Origin: Candidatus Kapaibacterium sp.
GTDB taxonomy: Bacteria; Bacteroidota; Ignavibacteria; Kapaibacteriales; UBA2268
Direction of reading: 5' to 3'
DNA length: 5,047 nt
Assembly: GCA_030835065.1 (NCBI GenBank)
Contig: JAUQWR010000565.1
Coordinates: 1-5,047 of the forward strand
The position numbers and the translations under genes were made by a program. The notes beneath the pieces were generated by a model that made no database searches, was not told the origin of the DNA, and saw only the letters and a program-made list of their open reading frames with translations. How positions within the stretch are numbered: position 1 is the first letter of the stretch; the number at the start of each line of letters is the position of its first letter. Shown here in pieces: positions 1 through 5,047 of this stretch.

Positions 1-1506
1 CACACTCAGGTCTTTGAATGCAGAGCTAGTTGGATATCCATAAGAATCGAATGGATTAAACCCATAAGAATAACAAGCAAATTTATTTTGAGCTTTAACT
101 CTATATACACCATCTCTCTCTAATTGTATTACTCTATTGGCATAAGTAACACCATTAATTGGATACGGAATGATTTTTTCAATTTCAATACCAACCATGT
201 TCAATTTTTTCCAAACATATTGACCATTAATATATTCACCCAACATAAAATCATCAGACAATTCACCATTATTATCAACAGGATAAATAATCGAAAGATA
301 TTGTTTGATAAAGCCAAGAGAATTTGGTTCTTTAGGAGTGCAAAAAACTATTTCCGATTGGAATTGATTAGTAGGAGTAATATTCATCAAAAAAGGATCA
401 TTATTAAAGATATCATCATCGCTTGCACTAGGATTGAGCAGAACAACATTAATTGGCTTGTCGCCCGAAATCATAGCAGCTTCTTGAGTTTGAGTATTAT
501 TCATTCTAATTTCAATAAATCCCTCACCATTAATACCGCTACCTTTTTTAATAAATCCGATAGGAACGCCATTTTTAAACACAAGAGTAGAATCTTCTTT
601 AGCATAGACACGCAACAATTGGCTATTTTTTCTGGTTACAATTTCAGTAACCGGATAATGCTTGCCCCAGGTATTTGTAGGAACATCCATCTCGCATATA
701 TAGTCGCACCATTGCTTATCAGTAGGGATATTTGCACAATGATTGCCGGAAACCACAGCAACCGGGAAATTTGAATTAATTCTACTACCAGACAAATCAG
801 GTTCGCTACCTTTAGCTCCATCAGACATAAACATAAGCACATCACCTTTGTTTAGGTTAAATTGCCTTGTTTCTCCAGGATTCATTCCTCCGGCAGTTTT
901 AGCAAGAAGTGAACCCCCAAGTGTAAAATCTACTATAGTATTATCAAAAGCTGCTGTAATAGTTGTTATACTTGGAAAATTAATATACTGGCTATACATA
1001 GCACCCATATCTTTATAAGAAGATACAATATAATCATTACCTAAAGATGCTACGGGGATTGCCAAAAATCCATCACTATTAGCTTGATAACGGCTTACAC
1101 AATATACTACAATTGGAGCATCTGCATATACATGAATACCAAATTTATTATAAACTTTTTCTGCTAAAGCACGGTCAGTTCCACCATTAAAATTAGTTAC
1201 AGGTGCAACATTTTGATTTAAACCAAATCCAATTACTCCGTTAGGAATAGTAACTTGTTTTTCCATGAAGCTTTTGCCGGGAATTTCGACAGTAACTTCA
1301 GTAGCAACTGTGCTGGTAACATAAATTCTTAAAAATCCACCACTATAAGCTTCTTGATAAGAAGGTGGAATAGAAAACCAAAATTCTTTACCGGCATTAT
1401 TAGCCCCTAATAATTTTGGTAAATCTTTTGTTATCTGATCATCTTGGCTAAAACAATTAGCCGAATACAATACTGTCAATAAGAAAATTAGAAGTAAACG
1501 CTTCAT
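1..1506 (-). CDS. IgGFc-binding-like secreted protein, partial (3' end beyond left edge)
   Basis: The reading frame is open from the ATG at 1506 to the window edge, giving 502 residues without a stop. It starts MKRLLLIFLLTVLYSANCFS, a Sec signal peptide with probable cleavage near residue 20. The mature part matches the neighbouring 694-residue protein along its whole visible length, by eye at about half of positions. Signature blocks are NNAGKEFWFSIPP (about 35-47), FLAIPVASLG, EPDLSGS, GNHCANIP with C257, WCDYICE with C267 and C271, TWGK, FCTP with C389, ACYSYG with C478 and DSYGYPTSSAFKDL at the edge. The order IPVASLG, DLSG, HCANIP, CDYICE, WGK resembles the N-terminal domain family named after human IgGFc-binding protein; that assignment is from memory of the family. 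Aligned with its paralogue, roughly 190 residues are missing, where a T9SS sorting domain would be expected. The start is supported by a Shine-Dalgarno and by the matching start of the paralogue. The binding partner is unknown. Confidence 0.9.
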   Translation of the reverse strand, partial: MKRLLLIFLLTVLYSANCFSQDDQITKDLPKLLGANNAGKEFWFSIPPSYQEAYSGGFLRIYVTSTVATEVTVEIPGKSFMEKQVTIPNGVIGFGLNQNVAPVTNFNGGTDRALAEKVYNKFGIHVYADAPIVVYCVSRYQANSDGFLAIPVASLGNDYIVSSYKDMGAMYSQYINFPSITTITAAFDNTIVDFTLGGSLLAKTAGGMNPGETRQFNLNKGDVLMFMSDGAKGSEPDLSGSRINSNFPVAVVSGNHCANIPTDKQWCDYICEMDVPTNTWGKHYPVTEIVTRKNSQLLRVYAKEDSTLVFKNGVPIGFIKKGSGINGEGFIEIRMNNTQTQEAAMISGDKPINVVLLNPSASDDDIFNNDPFLMNITPTNQFQSEIVFCTPKEPNSLGFIKQYLSIIYPVDNNGELSDDFMLGEYINGQYVWKKLNMVGIEIEKIIPYPINGVTYANRVIQLERDGVYRVKAQNKFACYSYGFNPFDSYGYPTSSAFKDLSV

Positions 1507-1510
1507 AACA

Positions 1511-1516
1511 ACTCCC
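1511..1516 (-). promoter_or_regulatory. Shine-Dalgarno site of the partial secreted-protein gene
   Basis: On the minus strand GGGAGT lies four bases before the ATG at 1506 and is complementary to the 16S rRNA 3' end. The same arrangement (GGAGT, four bases, ATGAAGCG) precedes the neighbouring paralogue, which fixes this start codon for both genes. Confidence 0.8.
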
Positions 1517-1609
1517 TAATGTAAATTTGAAAAGATTGTGTTTTGTAAAAAATAAAATCGAATTTTCAACTATTGATCAATTATTTATGCTTACTTTCAT
1601 ATTCCAAAT

Positions 1610-1639
1610 AATATAACAGCTCAAAATTCAAATTGTCAC
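1610..1639 (-). promoter_or_regulatory. Predicted sigma70-like promoter of the partial secreted-protein gene
   Basis: On the minus strand GTGACA (1634-1639, five of six matches to TTGACA) is followed after 18 bases by TATATT (1610-1615). A TG one base upstream of the hexamer (1617-1618) makes an extended -10. Transcription would begin near 1603, giving a leader of about 97 bases. The ten bases TGTTATATTA recur upstream of the paralogue at 3948-3957. The surrounding DNA is very AT-rich, so chance matches are easy. It does not fit the Bacteroidia consensus TAnnTTTG. This is a prediction without experimental support. Confidence 0.45.
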
Positions 1640-1644
1640 AATTT
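1630..1644. promoter_or_regulatory. 15-bp palindrome overlapping the predicted -35 element
   Basis: AAATTGTCACAATTT has perfect 7-base half-sites around one central base. It covers the predicted -35 hexamer (1634-1639) of the downstream gene, a usual position for a repressor operator. No regulator gene is in the window, and AT-rich DNA makes short palindromes by chance, so the operator role is inference. Confidence 0.35.
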
Positions 1645-1730
1645 TTTTTATATTATTTTTAAAAATATTTATTTTTCATATTAATTTCATATATGTTTAA
1701 TTCCCACAATAATGTGCATTAATTAATAAA

Positions 1731-1758
1731 AAACAAAACGGCATTAAATTAATGCCGC
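1731..1758 (-). terminator. Rho-independent terminator after the 694-residue gene
   Basis: CGGCATTA (1739-1746) and TAATGCCG (1750-1757) form an 8-bp stem with a 3-base loop. Read on the minus strand, the stem starts 44 bases past the TAA at 1802-1804 and is followed by TTTTGTTTTTTATT. This is a classical intrinsic terminator ending transcription of the complete secreted-protein gene. On the plus strand the hairpin is followed by CTTTTTC, so it might also act weakly in the opposite direction. Confidence 0.82.
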
Positions 1759-1801
1759 TTTTTCTACAATTCATAAATTATTTGATTTCAAGTAATTTCA
1801 A

Positions 1802-3886
1802 TTATCTACTAATCAATAACTTCTTCGAAATTGATTTTGATTTACTATTTATCAATAGCATGTATTCACCAATAGCTAGATTTGATACATCAATTTTAAA
1901 TGTTTTATTTTCATATTTTCCATTAATTATTATCTTGCCACTTACATCTATAATGCTATAATCTATTCCCTCTTCTATCGATGTTTCATCTATGCTTATT
2001 TCAATAAATTTATCTGCTGGATTAGGTATGATACTTATTGGATGCTGATTTTTTGTATCTGATAATCCTGTTGGTGTATAATTGAACACCAATACTGTAT
2101 CATTTCCGCATCTATCATTGAATAATAAAAGTGCATTGGCTTTTTTAGACTTATCAATTACTTTCAAATTCCATTTTACTTTTCTATCTGTTCCTGGAAT
2201 AAATTTATCATATTCTAATTTATAATTTATGCTTTTTTCAGGAATAAGGAATAAATCTGCCAGATTTGCTCTATACTTTTCATCTTCCGGCATATCTACA
2301 ACTTCTCCACTTACATCACCATTTGCATCGATATAATATGATGGTTGGGGTTTTACACTATCTTTTACCATTAAATCTTTGTATGCAGAACTTGTTGGAT
2401 AGCCATATGAATCACAATAATCATATCCGTATGAATAGCATGCTAATCGCTTAGGTGATTTTAATTTATATACACCGTCTTTCTCTAATTTTAATGTAAC
2501 AACTCCATATTTTGCACTATCAACATCAACGAAGAAAGTGTTATGATGTTCTGATGGTAAATCCTTAAGCTTTTTCCAAACAATTTTACCATTAAAAAAC
2601 GAACCAAATTCTAATTCGTTGGGCATTGAACCATCGCTCATAGCTTCATAAATAATATTAATATAATTTTCAGAAAATCCTACTCCTCCTTTAACTGCAG
2701 GAGTACAAAAAACAACATCGTTTTGATACTGATCAACTGGAGTTATAACCATTTGGAATGGGTCACTATTGCCATTAGTACTGTTATCTTCTTCAATACC
2801 GGGATTGTAAAAAGTAATACCTATTGGCTTATCGCCACTAAACAGAGCATCTCTCGGAATACCATTGACGTTATTAATTCTCATTTCAAAAAATCCTTCA
2901 CCAAGGACACCACCCGATTTTTTGATGACACCTAAATTTTTCCCATCTCTAAATATTTTTGTATTAGCTTCTTTAGCATATAATCTTACAATTTGACTAA
3001 ATTTTCTGTTTATTGTACGTGCAACGTGATAATTTTTGCCCCATGTATATGTTGGGATTTCCATTTCACAAATATAATCGCACCATCTATTTGTTGTGGG
3101 AATATTTGCGCAATGATTGCCAGATACTACAGCAATTGGTTTGTCAGAAATTACTTTTGAACCAGATAAATCAGGTTCAATACCAATTGGTCCTTTCGAC
3201 ATAAAAACTAATACATCCCCTGATTGCATAATAAATTCTTTAGTTTCTCCCGGTTTCATACCTCCGGCAGTCTGGCCGGCGATAGCGCCACCTAAAGTAA
3301 AATTTACGCGTGTATTATCGAATGGAGCAGTAATAGTTGTAATGCTTGGAAATGCTTTTGACGATGAATACATGACAACCATATCCGGGTATGAAGATAC
3401 AATGTATTCAGTTCCCAATGATGCTACCGGGATAGCCAAGAACCCATCTGATGTAGCTTGATATCTTACTACTACATAAACGACAATCGGATCATTTGAA
3501 TATACATGCACTGCTCTTTTTTCGTATACTTTTTCTGGTACGGGTGATTGTTCTGAACCTTTATAAATAAAACATTGAGCAACCTCTGATCCTATATTGA
3601 ACTCTATTACATCATCAGCAATAGTAGTTTTATTTTGTACATAACCGATAGAAGGTACTTCGAGTGTAACTTTTGTATTTGCCAGAGATGTTACGAATAT
3701 TTTTACGAAACTGTCAGGATTGGTATTTTCTTCGTAACACGGTGGGATAGAAAACCAAAATTCTTTGCCGGCATTATTGATACCAAGCAATTTGGGTAAA
3801 TCTTTGAGTATTTGGCTGTCTTCTTCACTGAATAAATTTGTAGCAAAAGTAGCCATTATGAATAAAGAAAGAATGAAACGCTTCAT
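1802..3886 (-). CDS. Secreted IgGFc-binding-like protein with T9SS type A sorting domain
   Basis: This complete gene encodes 694 residues. Residues 1-20 are a Sec signal peptide (MKRFILSLFIMATFATNLFS). Residues about 30-390 resemble the IgGFc-binding-protein N-terminal region: EFWFSIPP, HVYSNDPIVVY, FLAIPVASLG (near 155), DLSGS (near 239), HCANIP with C259, WCDYICE with C269 and C273, and TWGK (near 282). A middle region has FCTP (C394), FFNGKIVWKKL, and ACYSYGYDYCDSYGYPTSSA (C483 onward). Residues about 510-605 look like a beta-rich, Ig-like domain. Residues about 614-694 form a T9SS type A sorting domain: IIPNPA (P621-A624), IIDVSGKII, IDVSNLAIGEYML and a terminal KKLLISR. In this family the domain directs passage through the outer membrane and is normally removed, with the protein anchored to the surface or released. 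A matching paralogue lies downstream. Adhesion or ligand binding is plausible, but the partner is unknown; binding of IgG should not be assumed from the family name. Confidence 0.93.
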   Translation of the reverse strand: MKRFILSLFIMATFATNLFSEEDSQILKDLPKLLGINNAGKEFWFSIPPCYEENTNPDSFVKIFVTSLANTKVTLEVPSIGYVQNKTTIADDVIEFNIGSEVAQCFIYKGSEQSPVPEKVYEKRAVHVYSNDPIVVYVVVRYQATSDGFLAIPVASLGTEYIVSSYPDMVVMYSSSKAFPSITTITAPFDNTRVNFTLGGAIAGQTAGGMKPGETKEFIMQSGDVLVFMSKGPIGIEPDLSGSKVISDKPIAVVSGNHCANIPTTNRWCDYICEMEIPTYTWGKNYHVARTINRKFSQIVRLYAKEANTKIFRDGKNLGVIKKSGGVLGEGFFEMRINNVNGIPRDALFSGDKPIGITFYNPGIEEDNSTNGNSDPFQMVITPVDQYQNDVVFCTPAVKGGVGFSENYINIIYEAMSDGSMPNELEFGSFFNGKIVWKKLKDLPSEHHNTFFVDVDSAKYGVVTLKLEKDGVYKLKSPKRLACYSYGYDYCDSYGYPTSSAYKDLMVKDSVKPQPSYYIDANGDVSGEVVDMPEDEKYRANLADLFLIPEKSINYKLEYDKFIPGTDRKVKWNLKVIDKSKKANALLLFNDRCGNDTVLVFNYTPTGLSDTKNQHPISIIPNPADKFIEISIDETSIEEGIDYSIIDVSGKIIINGKYENKTFKIDVSNLAIGEYMLLINSKSKSISKKLLISR

Positions 3887-3890
3887 AATT

Positions 3891-3895
3891 ACTCC
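3891..3895 (-). promoter_or_regulatory. Shine-Dalgarno site of the 694-residue secreted-protein gene
   Basis: GGAGT on the minus strand lies four bases before the ATG at 3886. Context and spacing match the site before the downstream paralogue, supporting this start codon. Confidence 0.8.
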
Positions 3896-3948
3896 ATAAT
3901 TAAGATAAGAAAATTCATTATGATACTTATTTCAAAGCAATCATATTT

Positions 3949-3957
3949 AATATAACA
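3949..3957 (-). promoter_or_regulatory. Possible extended -10 promoter of the 694-residue gene
   Basis: On the minus strand TGTTATATT combines TG, one base and a TATATT hexamer (3949-3954). It sits 15 bases past the desulfurase stop codon and would give a leader of about 55 bases. The same ten bases, TGTTATATTA, form the predicted -10 region of the paralogue. No convincing -35 is present, as that position falls on the AT-rich end of the upstream gene. The alternative is transcription only by read-through from the desulfurase gene. Confidence 0.3.
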
Positions 3958-3971
3958 TTTGTACTTAAAAA

Positions 3972-5047
3972 TTATTTTACAAATGACTTAATAATTTTAT
4001 TTATTGATTCAATAAAATGTTCAATTTCATCAATTTTTGTAAAATATGAAGGACTTATCCTCACTGTTCCCCATGGATGTGTACCAATATATTTCTGTAT
4101 CAATGGAGCACAGTGCAGACCACTTCTAGCTTTTATTTCAAATGAGCTTTCGAGCATATATGCCACTTCTTCAGGTGCCATTTCTCCAATATTAAAAGTA
4201 AATACTGAATGGTTTGAATTAGATTTAGGTGTATATATTTTTATTCTTTTTTCATTCTCATAAGTATTAAATAAATTCTGAATTAATGACTTTTTATGGT
4301 TTTGAATTTTATTTAAACCTGTATTCAATACCCAATCTACACCAGACTCTAAAGCAATAATACCGGGCAAGTTCTGAGTACCCGCTTCATATTTTAAAGG
4401 AATATCTTCTGGTTGGTATAGCAAATTGCTTTTAGCTCCGGTACCACCTGTCTTTAAAGGCTTCAAATCAATACCTTGCCTAATAAACAAACCACCTATT
4501 CCTTGAATTCCATACATCGATTTATGACCTGTAAAAGCCAATAAATCGATATTCATTTTCTCAACATCAAGCTCTACCGCCCCTATACCTTGAGAAGCAT
4601 CGACAACAAACAAAAGTCCATGGTCTCTGGCAATCTTGCCAATAGATTCTAGATCTTGTACTGCACCGGAGACATTCGAACTGAAATTGATTATAATAGC
4701 TTTGGTATTGGTTCGAATTTCTTTTCTAATATCTTCAGGAGACACAAATCCAAATTCGTCGCATGCTACAAAACTAACAAGTATATCATCTTCTTTGGCT
4801 CTATGATTGAGAGGGCGAATAACTGAATTATGCTCAGTAGCACTCGCAATAACATGAGCATTCTTTAGATCCAATCCTCTTATTATTAAATTTAGAGATT
4901 CTGTTGATCCGGAACTAAAGATAATATTTAATGGATCGGGCGCATTAATTAGTTTTGCAATTTTGATACGACAAGACAATACGACATCTACATCTTCATC
5001 ATTATTAGAAGAACGCGATGGCGAAACCGGCATACCGGAAAAATAAC
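3972..5047 (-). CDS. Cysteine desulfurase-family class V aminotransferase, partial (5' end beyond right edge)
   Basis: This PLP enzyme probably removes sulfur from cysteine as an enzyme-bound persulfide for Fe-S cluster or other sulfur-transfer pathways in the cytoplasm. Numbering from the internal Met at 5033, the sequence shows SSGSTESLNL (PLP phosphate region), EHNS with H68, VVDASQG with D145 and Q148, FTGHKS with PLP-binding lysine K171, EAGTQNLPG, and RSGLHCAP with catalytic cysteine C308, then GTVRISPSYF near the end. All key residues are intact. The frame continues upstream of 5033 to the window edge (Tyr-Phe-Ser-Gly before the Met), and PVSPSRSS matches the position of the family's usual NPGRSGH-like segment. 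The true start, with a DNAATS-like motif, is therefore about 30 residues outside. The RSGLHCAP loop resembles the stand-alone cysteine desulfurase family (EF2568-like) more than IscS. An 85-bp gap separates it from the secreted-protein gene, and no functional link is evident. Confidence 0.92.
   Translation of the reverse strand, partial: YFSGMPVSPSRSSNNDEDVDVVLSCRIKIAKLINAPDPLNIIFSSGSTESLNLIIRGLDLKNAHVIASATEHNSVIRPLNHRAKEDDILVSFVACDEFGFVSPEDIRKEIRTNTKAIIINFSSNVSGAVQDLESIGKIARDHGLLFVVDASQGIGAVELDVEKMNIDLLAFTGHKSMYGIQGIGGLFIRQGIDLKPLKTGGTGAKSNLLYQPEDIPLKYEAGTQNLPGIIALESGVDWVLNTGLNKIQNHKKSLIQNLFNTYENEKRIKIYTPKSNSNHSVFTFNIGEMAPEEVAYMLESSFEIKARSGLHCAPLIQKYIGTHPWGTVRISPSYFTKIDEIEHFIESINKIIKSFVK

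Larger units (their letters stand above)
1507..1801. other. AT-rich intergenic region between the paralogues
   Basis: The 295-bp gap carries the terminator of the upstream gene and the promoter, palindrome and Shine-Dalgarno of the downstream gene. The predicted leader (about 1507-1603) contains a 10-bp palindrome ATTGATCAAT (1572-1581) and a weak inverted repeat, TTGAAAA at 1527-1533 with TTTTCAA at 1563-1569. These are too weak and AT-rich to call a riboswitch. No open frame with coding character and no tRNA- or small-RNA-like structure was seen. Confidence 0.7.

Noticed and set aside
124..774. A 216-codon plus-strand open frame
   Set aside because: It lies wholly antisense to the partial secreted-protein gene, has no Shine-Dalgarno, and is dominated by Asn, Ile, Phe and Ser as expected for the reverse of AT-rich coding sequence. 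The minus-strand frame has a signal peptide and a conserved paralogue.
1446..1506. Possible lipoprotein signal (SANC, C18) in the partial secreted protein
   Set aside because: The residue before the cysteine is Asn and the -3 residue is Ser, which fits the lipobox poorly. The paralogue has Leu at that position, and a normal signal peptidase I site follows at about residue 20.
1521..1603. Structured leader or riboswitch before the partial gene
   Set aside because: Only weak AT-only inverted repeats are visible, with no conserved riboswitch core and no terminator or anti-terminator pair.
743..3461. Two plus-strand open frames (743-1018 and 3117-3461) whose translations resemble each other
   Set aside because: The similarity (for example shared DKSGS and SPGFIPPAV) looks like a conserved small gene, but both lie antisense to the same block of the two paralogues (DLSGS to GETK region). 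The conservation is inherited from the sense strand.
3887..3971. Terminator between the desulfurase and the secreted-protein gene
   Set aside because: No GC-containing inverted repeat followed by a T-run was found on the minus strand, so read-through remains possible.
1..5047. CRISPR array, insertion sequence, tRNA or prophage module
   Set aside because: No regularly spaced direct repeats, transposase motifs, cloverleaf structure or phage gene was seen. The only large repeat is the diverged tandem gene duplication.

Overview
The window is AT-rich DNA carrying three genes, all on the minus strand, in transcription order from right to left: a cysteine desulfurase-family PLP enzyme (5' end outside the right edge), a complete 694-residue secreted protein, and a second secreted protein whose 3' end lies outside the left edge. 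The complete secreted protein ends in a type A C-terminal sorting domain of the type IX secretion system (T9SS). This places the source in the Bacteroidota or a close relative in the same superphylum (Bacteroidota/Ignavibacteriota/Kapabacteria-type lineages). Clear Shine-Dalgarno sequences ahead of both secreted-protein genes are unusual for classical Bacteroidia and lean towards one of the less-studied lineages, but this is only a hint.

Layout. 3972-5047: partial cysteine desulfurase with an intact active site (PLP lysine and catalytic cysteine visible). 3887-3971: 85-bp gap with no recognisable terminator, a possible extended -10 promoter and a Shine-Dalgarno. 1802-3886: complete gene with a signal peptide, an IgGFc-binding-protein-like N-terminal region, a less characterised middle region with a conserved SYGYPTSSA motif, a probable Ig-like beta domain, and the T9SS sorting domain. 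1507-1801: 295-bp gap holding a strong hairpin terminator just after the 694-residue gene, then very AT-rich DNA with a sigma70-like promoter overlapped by a 15-bp palindrome, and a Shine-Dalgarno. 1-1506: first 502 residues of a paralogue of the 694-residue protein.

The two secreted proteins are a tandem gene duplication. By eye about half of the residues are identical over the shared 500, including five cysteines in the mature part. Their start regions and a TGTTATATTA promoter element also match. Each seems to have its own promoter, and the terminator between them suggests they can be expressed independently. Both are probably exported by Sec and then T9SS to the cell surface or medium. 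Their ligand is unknown. The desulfurase is probably an unrelated housekeeping neighbour. No RNA genes, mobile elements, CRISPR arrays or phage genes were seen.
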